A DNA stretch of 64,000 bases, from assembly GCF_000002425.4 (NCBI RefSeq), contig NC_037261.1, positions 3,223,362 to 3,287,361 on the forward strand, written 5' to 3'. The notes below the pieces were generated by a model, which saw only the letters and a program-made list of their open reading frames with translations, had not been told where the DNA came from and did no database searches. Below are positions 35,901-48,358 of this stretch, piece after piece. This DNA is from Physcomitrium patens. Lineage: Eukaryota > Streptophyta > Bryopsida > Funariales > Funariaceae. The position numbers and the translations under genes were made by a program. Each line of letters opens with the position of its first letter. The stretch's first letter is position 1.

Positions 35901-37450
35901 CTATATAGTGAAAAATAAAAATATAGATGTTATTATAGAATAGCATAGCAGAAAGATGTAGTAGAAAAATAAGAATAAATAATAAAAAGGTAATAAAAGA
36001 TTCAATCTTAATACAACTTTTTTGTAGAAGGAATTTCTATTTACTTGTAGAAGCATAAATAATCCAAATCAAAGTAAATGAGACAAAAAATGATATTGGC
36101 ATATGTAGGAAGGATTTTAGAGAAGATTTCAGCAAAATTTACCTCAAGAAGTTAAGAATTGATACGTGGAATGGACCAATTGTCAACTTTGATCAAAATC
36201 AGATTCTAAGACACAAAACCACATACCTATGGTGACTTTGGGATTATTTGGTAGATTGAAGAGTGAGATTTAAGAGCAAACTTGAAAAAAGATTTTTGGA
36301 AATTGATTTTATATCAATTGAGTCAATATTAAGTTTTTGAGGGATTTTTAAAGTTAGTGATGTTCTCAATTGGTTTAGATTTTTGAGAAATAAAAATATG
36401 TTTATAAATTTGAAGGTTTTTTGAGATTCGTGGTATATGTGAATTTTGGATAGTATGTTGGTATTTTAGTTGTTAATAAATGTTAAAACTTTGAGATGAA
36501 TTGAATGGTTAGATCAAAGTATGTAAAGTTTTTTGTAGATTAAAGTTTCAAAAATTGGAGTTTAAAGGTTAGTGAGTATTTCTAAAATCTCTAGTAACAT
36601 ATGAATTAGATTGAAGTGAAATATTATTGTGTGGATACTAGACTTGATTTCCAATATTTTAGATAAAATTTGAAAGTAATTCAATAGTTTAAGAAGGAGA
36701 TATTGGTGCTCAAAGTTTAATACTCACATTGGAATAGGAGGCCACCTAATACTCGATTGGATTATCTTGCTTTTCTTTCATTTGGTAAGTGCAATTGATT
36801 TCATCTTTTTTGTATTTTTTTCTAACTAAGTCATTAAAAAGTATGAAAAATTTGAATTGACATCAAAAGTTTGATTATTACTTATTGAGGTTCTATTTGC
36901 TATATAATTCTTAAGAGTTTGTTTTAAATCTAGGATTTCATTAGAGTTGGTTTTGGATTTGGTCTAGGATTTGATGTAGGATTTGATTAAAGCTCAATTA
37001 GGATTTCAATTAGGATTTCAATTAGGATTTGACCTAGGATTTTATATAAAGTTTGATTAAGATTGAATTTAAGGTTTCAATTAGAATTATATTAGGATTT
37101 TTATTTTTAATATATTTTTAGGATTTTTTATTGGTTTTTTTTTAAAAAAAATTAATATTTATTTTTAAGATTATTATCGTTTTTTTAAAGTTTTATTTTT
37201 ATATTTCTTTAAGATTTATCATTATTTTTTTTTGGAATTATTTTGGAACTTCTTTTTGTTTCTTTTATAACTTCTTTTAAATTTATTTTTGATTGATTAA
37301 AGTTTGATTAAGATTATTAAGGCCTACTTAAGGTTATTTAAGATTCTTTTAGATTTAGTAGAATTTTTTGAATATTTCTACTTATCTTCCACAACTAGAT
37401 GCATGATGCATTTTCAAGCAAGAACACACGTAATACAACAATATTATATT
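35885..37450 (+). repeat. Dispersed repeat R1, copy 3
   Basis: It matches R1 copy 1 block for block, including AGAAGCATAAATAATCCAAA, ATTTACCTCAAGAAGTTAAG, ATCAGATTCTAAGACACAAA, GACTTTGGGATTATTTGG and the TTAGGATTT array (36900-37100). It ends with CTTCCACAACTAGATGCATG (near 37387). A Gypsy LTR begins at its right edge. No coding potential is seen. Confidence 0.6.
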
Positions 37451-37456
37451 ACTAAG

Positions 37457-37975
37457 TGATCGTTATTAAAACTTAATATGTAACAGGAAATAGATAAGAT
37501 AATTGTATAGATAATTAGAACCATGGAAGTTTCTAGAATTGGAATTAAGTTAGTAGACCAAGTAGGACCTACCATAGAACATTCTAGAAAGAATTTAGGA
37601 TGATTATTTAGATATGGCCTACCATGAAACCTTTTAAAAAAAAGACAATTATCTAGATGGAGTCCACCATCTAAAGAATATTTTAAAAATTCTAGGGTGG
37701 TAGCACAAGGTATAAATAAGACTTGTTAAGGCCTTTTAGAGCATCTGATCAGATATGGCTTGAAACCCTTTCTCTTTGTAAAATTTGGTTTTGCATCTTT
37801 CTGTTCAATTCCATTCTATTCTATTTCTATTTGCATAGTTTTGTCTTTTATGTCATATTTTATTTAATTTTGTTTAGTTCTGTTCTAGTTTGTTTTGTCC
37901 TATTTTATAATGAAGCTTTTTGTTGCTATAGATTAGAAGGATCTTAGGTTTTGGAGATAATCTACTCCTGTTTCA
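37457..37975 (+). mobile_element. 5' LTR of a Gypsy-type element (fossil)
   Basis: A TG...CA segment of about 519 bp is followed two bases later by a primer-binding site (37978-37989, TGGTATCAAAGC), complementary to the 3' end of initiator tRNA-Met. A TATA-like TATAAATAAG at 37711-37720 suits the U3/R border. It inserted at the right edge of repeat R1 copy 3. Confidence 0.65.
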
Positions 37976-37989
37976 TTTGGTATCAAAGC

Positions 37990-39310
37990 GACTATTAGTT
38001 TATTTTTTGGTAGTATATCAATACTCATCATGTAGTCCAAGACAAGTTATTGTGATGACATTGAATATTGTGTTAGCATTAATATAAGCTACTCTTAAAA
38101 AGTCAATTAGGAGGTGAGAAGACATTAGAATAGTAGAGTCTAATGGAGGAATAAAAAGATGAGAGATATAGCAGAGCAAACCTAGATAGAGGCTCAAATA
38201 CATCAGTCTCTTAGGCCAAATAGCTACTTTGCAAGGGCAAATAAAAGCCTCAAGGAAAAGAGAGTTGACATCTATTAGATTGAAATTGAGTAAGCTTAGT
38301 ACATACTTTGGGACTTCAAGACAAGAAGATGTATATTAATGGATCTTCAATATGTAACAATACCTCCAACTATCTTGAGCAAATATCATTGAAAGAATTA
38401 TATATGCAGCCATTTGAGAGATGCGGCAACTATTTGGTGGCAACATTGAGTTCAAAGCTATGAAGCTTAAGGTGGATTTTGTAATTGGAAGGAGTTTAAG
38501 GCCAAGTTTAGGAATCAAATTTGGCCCATCAATGCAAAAAAGATAGTACGCAATCAGTTAGTAAGTCTTACACAATTTAAGTTAGTGTAAGATTATGTCT
38601 CTCAATTCAAGTTCTTATGTCTCTAAATTAATGATATTTTGAAAGCAGAGATAATGGATTGATTCCTATGAGGTTTGAAACTTGGGATCCAACGAGAGGT
38701 GGAGTTGAAGGATTTACAAACATTCAAAGAGATAATTTGGATTGCAGAAAAGGTTGATGTTGTAGATTTTAGAAATCGTAGAGCATGACTTATAATATAA
38801 AGTCCTATGGTGCTATCTAATACTATAGCACAACAACTAATACCAATAGAGATTGATGCCCTACAAGGATCATTGACACCACAAAGATGACAAATATTGG
38901 TACAAAATGGATTGTATTTCTATTATAAGGAGCTAGGCCATTAGATTAGAGGTTGTCTAAAACATCAAAATTCAAGCACCAGTAAGATAAGGTAGGTTTT
39001 TAGTCTCAAAATTTATCAAGTAAATAATAAGTCAAAGAAAGAAAACAAGGCTCCTTAGTAAAAGTACTAAGGGCAAGTATTGGAGATAGCTATTGTCTCT
39101 CAGAGATAAATGGCATAGCTTCAAATAACTATAAAAAAATTAATTTGTGCATCTAATAGGACTACTAAGATGACAACCATGTCAAAGACTTATAGATTGT
39201 GGCTCTATAGAAAATTATATCTCAATTGAAATTATTGATTAGCTCGGAATTAAAATTAAGGCAATCAAAGAAAGAAGTATATATCTTGTTGATGACTAAG
39301 AGAACATATT
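37990..39310 (+). mobile_element. Gypsy gag and protease remnant (fossil)
   Basis: Following the LTR and primer-binding site, the plus strand carries a Gypsy-type gag region (about 38330-38800, with a WKEFKAKF-type block) and a zinc-knuckle area. An aspartic-protease-like area lies near 39190-39300. The element is broken with many breaks and ends abruptly against Copia sequence. It is old. Confidence 0.6.
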
Positions 39311-39744
39311 GAATGAGAAATGTAAAGATACAAGGCTAGATTGGTTGCTAAAGGCTACTGACAAGTTATTGGTGTTGATTTCAATGAGACATTTATTTTC
39401 ATGGTCAAATTCAACACCATTAGAATTATTGTGGTAATTGGAGCAATAATGGACTTGAAAATACATCAAATAGATGTGAAGATGGTGTTATGATGTACTT
39501 AATTTAAGAGCAACAAAGATATTTAGAAGATAATTAATTTTACTTATAAAGGGATAAAAGAAGAATATAATATTAATACATTTATAAATTTGACTAGAAT
39601 ATAGAATATAAAATTGTTGTCTTAAATGGATTATTTAAACTTGAGGGTGTTTTCTTTTAGGATAAATATCTAGCTCTATAGTAGTTCAAGATGGATATTG
39701 AAAGGAGATTAGAGATAGGAATTTTTGGCATAAAGGATTTTAAT

Positions 39745-40580
39745 TTTTTTTAGAAGGAGGGAAGCTAGAATTGAAAGGAATGGAAAGAGAGAATTTCTGC
39801 AGTTTTTGAAGAGGGGACAAGTTTCAAGTCTAGTTTGGGGTTTTGAAGGCCAGTTATAAACTTTTCATCTTTTTATTCTGAAATTTTGAAAGAAGTTAGA
39901 TTGTATTGTTAGATTTTCAACAAGCTATAGTAAGCAAGAAACAGAGCTATGAAGAGGGAGAACCATGTGATTTTGTGAAACAGGGGTCGCTGAAGTTTTT
40001 GAATGGCAAGATTTAAGATTAATTAGGAATTTCTATGCCATTTCTTGTATTTTATTTTTTTATTTTTGGAATTTTAAAAAAAGTTGGATTTTATTTTTAA
40101 CTTTCCAACAAACTATAGTACATAAGAAATAGGGCTATGAAGAAGGAAATCTAAGCAGATTTATAAGAAGGAGATTACTAGAGTTTTTTGGATGGCAAGA
40201 TTTAAGACTAATTTGAGCTTTTTTATTGCATTTTCTAAATTTTTATCTTTTTGTTTTGAAATTTTGAAGGAAGTTGGATCTTTTTGTTAGCTTTCTAACA
40301 AGCTATTTTATATAAAAAGAAGAGATTTGAAGAGGGAGATTCATATGAATTTATTGGAAGGGATTTGTTTTAATTTTTAGATGGTGGAATTCAAGACTCA
40401 TTTGGAAATTTCTATATCATTTATTGGATTTTTTACTTTTTATTCCAAGAGTTTGGAAAAAGCTAAAGTTTATCTTTAGCTTTCGAACAGGTCTTAGAAT
40501 GCAAGAAAAAGAGTTGTGATGAGGGAGATCCAAGCTAATTTGTACATAAGGGTTTTGAGGTAGCAATTGCAATAAGCACC
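39745..40580 (+). repeat. Tandem array, about 189-bp unit, four diverged copies plus a partial
   Basis: The landmark CAAGCTATAG (or variant) starts at 39921, 40109, 40299 and 40488, giving periods of 188, 190 and 189 bp. Each unit holds a GAAGAGGGAGA-like word, GGATGGCAAGATTTAAGA-like sequence and CTTTTTATTCTGAAATTTTG-like sequence. Copies have drifted by roughly a fifth by eye. The array lies within the split reverse transcriptase region of the Copia fossil. Confidence 0.8.
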
Positions 40581-41738
40581 TAATTTTTTCTTCTTTAGTT
40601 TGGTTCTCATTTTTTCAAGTTTTTATTTATAAAATTTAATAATTTTTAAGTTGTAGCTTGATTTAAGTTCAATAAGCTAAAAATATTTTAGATTAAATTA
40701 GTAATAAGTGAATTATAGGTATTTTAATAAGATAAGGTTTGGATTTAAGACTTGAGTTAGGGGTTGGATGCAACTTGGTACAAGATAGAAATTAGTCTAA
40801 ATTTTTTACTTAGCCTTGGATTATCCATTTAATCATTGACTTCATTTGGATAATATTGTACTTCTTATAATCCACTTCTAATCAAAGACCTTTTGTTCTC
40901 TTGAGAAGATTCACCCTCTTGATAATGGCTTTCTTAAATAGAAGAATAGAAGAGGACATCTATATAGATGAATCTTAAGGATTTATTGAAGAAGACAAAC
41001 AACACCTTGTTTGTAAGTTGAAAAAATCCTTGTATGGGCTCAAGTAATTACAAAAGGCATGGTATCAATATATTGACTTATTCTTTTTAAAGGAAGAATT
41101 TTAAAAAATAGGCTAATCATTTTATGTATGTGATGTAATCAAGTGAGTTTGTGTTAATTTTCATCCTCTATATTGATGATTTAATCATCTTAATCAATAC
41201 ATTGAAGATGATAGATTGATTGAAAGTAAAGTTAAAAAAGGTGTATGAGATGAGTAATTGAAAGAGCTTCACTATTATTTAGGAGTAGAATTTATGAGAG
41301 ATTACACTAAAAAGACCATTACAATGAGTCAAAGTAAGTGCATTAAAGAGGTATTGAAAAAATTCAACATAAAAGAGTGTAAGCCTATGGATATACATTT
41401 GGAGGCCAATTTGAAGTTAATGAAGCTCATAGATAAAGAATTTGCTAAAGTTGAAGATCAAAGGCAAGGTATCCCATACAAAGTAGTAGTAGGCTCATTT
41501 ATGTATGAAATGGTTGGTACAAAGATAGATCTTGTATATGCAGTGAGTGTTGTAAACCAATACATGTCAAAGGCTAGATTAATCTATTGAGCAACCATCA
41601 AAAAAGATCATGAGGTATTTCAAAGATACTTTGCATTTCAAATTATGCCTTTGAGGTGATAACATTACTTTGCATGGTTATTATAATGCGGATTGGGTTA
41701 AAAATGCAAATGATAGAAGATCAACAATAAGATATGTT

Positions 41739-41765
41739 TTTTTTTTTTTTTTTTTTTTTTTTTTT
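41739..41765. repeat. T homopolymer in Copia RNase H area
   Basis: About 27 consecutive T bases within the fossil element. Confidence 0.98.
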
Positions 41766-42999
41766 GGTATAGGAGTTATTTCATGGAATTGCAAGAAACA
41801 ACCAATAATTATAAGATTAGTAATAGAAGCCAAGTATATGGCAGCAAACCATGGTGCAATGGAGACAATATGGCTTAGACAATTTTTAGAGGACATTGAA
41901 GTGGTACAAATAGAAGTAACTTTAATGGAGAGTAATAATCAATGATGTCTTGCATTTACAAAGAATTGAAAACATCATTGAAAGACTAAATATATTAACA
42001 TTCAACATCACATTATAAGAGAGAAGATTGAATTAGGAGTGATTCATATGAAGTATTATACAACTTGAGATATGCTTGCTCATTTATTAACAAAGGCATT
42101 TGTAAAGGATAGACATTACATATTAACAAAAATATTAGGATTGAAAACCTTTGATTAATGCCAAAGTGAAAGTATTAAAATAAATAAATAAAAGAAAAGT
42201 AAAATAAATTATATTTATAAAGGATATTATTTTAGGTAAGTTACTATTGATCAAAAGGTTGATTCTTAGTATATAAGAAGGCCAAGAGATAAGATAGATG
42301 AACAGACAAAAGATCTTAAAGATATAAAGAATATACTAAAAATATATTTTTATAATAAATAAAATAGCTATAAATAATCTTGATAGAATTTTGGGTGGAT
42401 ATATTTATCAAAAGATGGAAATTGTTCATTAAAGCAATAGCCACCACCTATAAGTTATAGATATTGGAAGTAAGAGATATCTTATTCCATACTCTCTTTG
42501 TAAGCAACTTTGCTAATACTATGTATTGGTGACTTCAAAGTTCTTTTTTTTCAATAAACTTACCTTGTAAGTTAAGAAATGTGTTTAGCAAAGTCAACTT
42601 ATATTGAATATTGTATAGAACATTACTACATAGCTCATAGTTAGATAGTATATATGGAGGCAAGAGTAAAATCTCCTTCACTCTTATTAATGATTTTCTA
42701 GTCTTTATTCTTATTTCAAAACTTTTTAATCTTTTTTATTTTTGGCAATAGCTATTCTAGTCTTAATACTTTATCATTTTTAGGATGAATATTTATTCTT
42801 TTTGAATTATACAAGAATATTTTGAAATTCTTCTTATTTTAATTTAGATCCTTAATAATTTCAGAAGAGTACTAACTTATTATTTGAGAGCTAAAATAGA
42901 CCTCTACTAATTGGAAGTTTATTTTAATTCACAAGAAGTGAATTAACTATAGGAATTTTAGAAGTTGTAGCTATTCAATTGATTTTAATCAAATCACTT

Positions 43000-44561
43000 T
43001 TTATTCGTTTTTAATAATCCAAGCAATGAAATCAAAACTCTAATATCAACTCACACTTAAAAATAATAAGTTATTTTACAAATTTGATGCAATAAAAAAA
43101 TCCATATTAATATGATTTTTATTTATTTATTTATTTATTTTAAAATTTTATTTAATTAAAATTCATGTATTGATAAAAAAATCATTTTTGAATAACTTCT
43201 CATCTTTGAATAAATTTTCATCCTTGCATAATTTTTCATCCATAATAAATTATTTAACCAAATTCAATTATTTATCCAAACTTAATCTTTTATGCCTAAA
43301 CCTAATATCATCTATCTAAATCTCACATTATCCAACTAAACTTAATATCATTCAATTGAATTACTTCACCTTATAAGTCATTTCAAAGAAAAATGGATGT
43401 TGAAGTAGCATAGATCTTCATTGTAAGCTACTAAACATGGACTTTTCTTTCAACAATATAGTTTGATCTTGCTTCTCAGTCAGCACTTAATTTTATTTAG
43501 AATATTATATAATCTTTCTAACTTCAATTTTGTAGTGATTAAATTTTTTTTGGATCCTATCTACTATAACCGCAAACACATTTGATACAAGATTTTGTAC
43601 TTTTTCACTAATAGATATAAAAACACCTTGAATTACTTGTAACATATTTTTCTTTTTTAACTCTAATTGTACTTGCAACTTTGTTAAATATAATATTAAG
43701 TACTTGCTAGTACCATCAATCATCGACTATCCAATACACCAAAGCACAGCCTTCCATGGATGGATAAGCCAAACTTATCTCTAATAGATACAGCATAGAT
43801 TCACCTTCTCCAACTTTCATTTTCAATCACTTGTATACTTACTTCAAATATTAAGCTGTAAGTAGAGGGACCTCAAAATTCTTCCTTCCATATTTACAGT
43901 ACTCCTACAAATAATCTCCTAAACCAACCACAACTTCCAAGACATTAGAATCTAGTAAAGATAGTTTTAATATATACAACTACTTCAATTCAATTTCTAT
44001 CCCTAATGTCACATTTCCTTGACAATTCCAAATCTAAATGCAGTTCACAAGGACAATTTTATACAAGATTTATTCAAAAATCAACAAGTAAATGATCCAA
44101 GTTCTTTGTTCTATCATATCACAATTTCAAATACTATATTAAACTCCTCATTCAGCTAGTCAAATAAAATATATATAGGCATTACTTCACATTTGCTTTG
44201 CCAAATTTCAATTGGCATCAATAGTTGATGAGCTATAGCAATCATTCAAGTACATATATACACTCACCATATTTGCATCAAAAGAGAGCTGAATTCTAGT
44301 AAACAATCACAAAAAAAATCAATGCTTCATAGGAGACAAAGTTTAAAATTGAATTCCAACACCAACTTAAAAAAGAAGAAGAATGTTGATACTCCTCCTT
44401 GTTTTAGTGACATCACATTATACAAGCAACTACTACTTAGCCTTGCATTTGGATTATTAGAAAAAAAACAAAGAACCTTCAATTTCTACTTCTACATTGA
44501 TTACAAAATAAAAATAGAGAATAATATATCACTACACCTGAATTGTAACTTGTAGAACTTG

Positions 44562-44593
<32 letters not shown>

Positions 44594-44650
44594 CAATCAA
44601 AGCTACACCTTTCATGCAAAAATTAGAATAAAAAAAGAAAAAATAGTATT
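43000..44650. other. Leader region of G1, content not identified
   Basis: About 1.65 kb lies between the partial 5' LTR and gag. It is AT-rich, with a somewhat more mixed part (43730-44060) and an A tract (44562-44590). Open frames such as 43505-43723 (minus) have no recognisable motif. It may include a further old insertion. Confidence 0.3.
44562..44590. repeat. A homopolymer
   Basis: About 29 consecutive A bases in the G1 leader region. Confidence 0.99.
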
Positions 44651-46347
44651 AAGAAGGCAAGGATAAGTATGCTTCAGAAGTTTGATGGAAAAAGATCAAA
44701 ATTTTGAAGGTTTCTACAACAAGTAAAGCTCTATGTAAGTATATATATATTTTTAATATTCTAATAGAATTTCTCAAGTTAGATTTAAAGGAGCACTTTT
44801 TTCTGGAAGTATTCTTTTTTGATTTACATCTTTGATGAAAAAAGATTCATAACTATTCTATGATTTGAATTCATTCTTGAAAGTATTTATGGCTACATTT
44901 GAAAAAAATAATAGAAAAAAGGTAGCAAAAATAAAGTTCATATCTCTATGATAAGGATCACATTCAACCATTACATATGCTGCTAAATTTCAAAATCTTA
45001 TTTGCAACATGGATTAGAATAATAAAACCCTTATCAATCAATTTTAATATGGATTGGAATATAATATTAAAGATTTATTGATGACAATACCGAGAGCAAA
45101 TTTATTAAAAAAATTTATTGCTCAAATCATTATGTGCAACAATTGATTCTTTGAAAGATAGCAAAAATAAAGATTTAATTGCAAAAATATAAGTCAAGCC
45201 TTAGTAACACCTTCTATGTTTTTGGAAGCTTACTTGTTTAGATAAGAGCCTATGCAAATTAATATAGTATATTTTAAATCTCTTATTAAGAAAAAAAAAG
45301 ACTTATTATCATCAAAAAGTTTTGTATTTATATTACAAAGAATCCAAATACATGGAAGGTTTAAGAATATTAGAATTTATTTGAGTATAATTAAGAAAAA
45401 AAAAATTTAATAGATAAAACTTTTAAAGATATTTGACATCAATCTTATGTTTATATTTTTAGAAAAAGATTTTTATATAAAAAATCAAGAAAAGGTGATA
45501 AATTTTTATTATAGTGCTACTTAATATTGTTCAAAGAAGCAATGCAATCACAAAGTAAAGAACATCATTGCTAAAGAAGACAATGTACTAGAAAATAAGT
45601 TTTTTTAGCTACAATAGGATCCATGTGGCTAAAACCTTACATAACACCTAGTAAAGGTCTTATTCTCTTTCCAAGTCCTTCACCTTGTTTCATAGTAGAA
45701 GTTTGTTTAAAACCAAAAAATTACAAAGTCTTAGCCATGTTAGATTCAAGAATCTTAACTTCTTTTATAGATGAAGACTTTGTCAAAAAATAAGAAATAT
45801 CATTGATTAAGAAAACTAAATCTATACATATAGAAGTTATAGATGGTTGTTTATTGTCTTCAAGAGTTGTTACACAAAAACTTTTTCCTTTAAATGTAGC
45901 AATTAGTAGTTATAATAGTATAATAATATTTAATATAATTAGATATCTTTTTAATCCAATTATTTTAGGATTATCATAGTTAGAAAAGTATAATCTTTAA
46001 ATAGACTAAATTTCTTGTAATCTTGATTTTTTCTTTAATTTAGCCTAAGATTTTATTAAGTAAGTAGAAATCCATAAGATTGAAATATCCAAACTATTAT
46101 TGATAGGTGCAAAAAATTTCATGTATATTGTAAAAAAAAATTAACTATTATTATATATGCCACACCTATTGTTGATAGAAAAAAGATTTTAAATAGCATT
46201 CTTTTGATTAATACAAAAATTATCAAGATGTCTTTGAAAAAAAAAATACAGATATTTTTTTAAAGCATCATTGTTATAATTATTTCATCAATCTTGGATC
46301 AATCTATAGTCTATCTCAAAATAAAATGGCAACACTCAAGGAAAACA

Positions 46348-46402
46348 AATTGAAGATGTGTCCACAAACACACCACTACTCCCACTTGGACACATCTCCC
46401 AC
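46348..46402 (-). repeat. 55-bp inverted repeat, left copy (Copia leader)
   Basis: This is the exact reverse complement of 48304-48358, 55 of 55 bases. The unit has its own 11-base inverted arms (AGATGTGTCCA / TGGACACATCT) around a loop of about 22 bases, so each copy can fold into a hairpin. Confidence 0.95.
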
Positions 46403-48303
46403 ATTCTCTTACCAAGTAAGTTGTTCTTGCATTATTTCTTTGTTGCTTGTTTTTGGTAGTTGAGATCTTATGGTAGAGTGTTGCTAGTGAATTGTTGAAG
46501 TCATTGCTCCTGGATTTGTGAGTGTATGAGCTTAGTGCAAGACCTTGATAGTGTCTTTGCTGAAGGAGCACTAGTATTTGAGAGTTTTATGAGAAAAAGA
46601 GTCATTTTGAGTGAAGTGACGTTAGAGAGACGTTTGAAAGTCATAAAATCACATTACAAACCATGCTCCACCATTTAGACGTAATTTGGACTCAAAATAT
46701 GCAAAAAGTTGTAAAACAGCGAATTCTGGGTTTGTAGTTCAGCAATCTTTAAGTAGTCATATCTTTTGCATTACAACTCCAAATCAAGAGTTTTTTGGAC
46801 CTACTTGTAGCTTGAGATGGCGTCTTTTGAGGGTGATAGCTTAAGAGTTGTTGAAAAGTTTAGAGGTGACAACTTTCACCACTGGAAGGCCAAAATGGAG
46901 CTACTTTTGGCGTCATTGGATCTTTGGGAGATAGTAGATGAGGAGGAACTTGCACCTGGGGTAGAAGCAAGCATCAAGGAGCAAAAGGACTTCAAAAGAC
47001 GAGAGAAGAAGGCTTTTGGCATAATTGCCACCAATTTAGATGAAAGCAACTTTGCTCATGTCATTTCTTGCAAAGGGGCAGCAGATGCATGGAAGACTCT
47101 TTGCAATGTCTATGAAAGTAGGAATCTCTCCAATGTGCTATGGTCAAGGCAAAAATTCTTCACCGTGAAGATAGAAGAAGGTGAAGATCTCATGGCTCAT
47201 GTGAATAAGGTAAAAGCACTTGCAAACCAACTTGCTGTTGTTGACAAGCCTTTACTTGAAGAAGATGTTGTGATGACATTGCTCTCAAGCCTTCCGGACT
47301 CCTATTCCTCCCTCATTGTAGCATTGGAGTCCATTTCAAGGAAAGACCTCACTTTGGACTATGTCACGGCAAGACTAGCCCATGAAGTGACCAAAAGAAA
47401 GCAAAAGGAGTCTATTGGGGAGCAATCAGTACTATTTGCAAGATCAAGTAAGGCAAGTGCCCCTTTTCAACGTTATCCTCCTAAAACTTGTTACATTTGT
47501 GGAAAACCAGGCCATTTTGCTAGAAATTATTTCAAGGCAAAGAGAGGAGAAAGAGAGAATGCCAACAATGCTTTTCATGACCATGGAGGTGAAGATTTTG
47601 CATTCATGGCAAAACAAACTCCTTCTATGCTTGATATGAGCAAATGGATTGTGGATTCCAGATGTACCAAACACATGACTCCATACAAGTGTTCATTTAA
47701 CACTTATCAACCAATTCCAGCAACCAAGGTTTGGTTAGGTGATAATTGTATGGTACAAGCCATTGGAATGGGCACCATTGTAGTGGAGGTGGTGGTGAAG
47801 GGCATAAGCAAGAGAATCACTCTCAAGGATGTGTTGTATGTGCCAAAGATGAAGAAGAACCTCCTTTCGGTGAGTAAACTTGTAACTCATGGGTACAAAG
47901 TGCAATTTAACATGAATGGATGTTTTGTGAGAACCATGGAAGGCAAAGAAGTAGCAAAAGGGACTAGAGATGGAAATCTCTATAATATCAATTGCAAGAG
48001 GATCAATGGAGTGGAGGTTGCTACCTTTGCTGAATTTCCATCAAATGAAGACAAGGTAGACATTTGGCATCAAAGACTTGGGCATTTGAACGTCAAAAGC
48101 ATGAAGGGGCTTCAATCCAACGTAAGTGGCATAGACCTTGGCCATTCTACCATTAATCTTGCTTGTGAGGGATGCATTCAAGGCAAACAACATAGGAGAC
48201 CATTTCTTAGAGAAGTTGCAACAAGAGCAAATCAATTGTTGGAGCTTGTGCATTCGGATGTTTGTGGATCCATGAGGACACCATCTATGAGTGGTAGTGA
48301 AAA

Positions 48304-48358
48304 GTGGGAGATGTGTCCAAGTGGGAGTAGTGGTGTGTTTGTGGACACATCTTCAATT
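48304..48358 (+). repeat. 55-bp inverted repeat, right copy (inside Copia open segment)
   Basis: This is the exact reverse complement of 46348-46402, and the spacing between copies is 1.9 kb. Here the unit is part of the open frame. Similarity ends abruptly on both sides, apart from chance bases. Confidence 0.95.

Larger units (their letters stand above)
39311..42506 (+). mobile_element. Copia element fossil, 3' part, with an internal tandem array
   Basis: Copia-type reverse transcriptase similarity appears at about 39330-39490 and resumes at about 40925-41590. It is followed by RNase H similarity (41670-41945). A purine-rich stretch near 42160 precedes an LTR-like end (about 42170-42506) that resembles the 3' LTR at 49310-49543 near its terminus. 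The reverse transcriptase area is split by about 1.4 kb holding a 189-bp tandem array. The element is broken with many breaks and is old. Its 5' part is not recognised. Confidence 0.65.
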
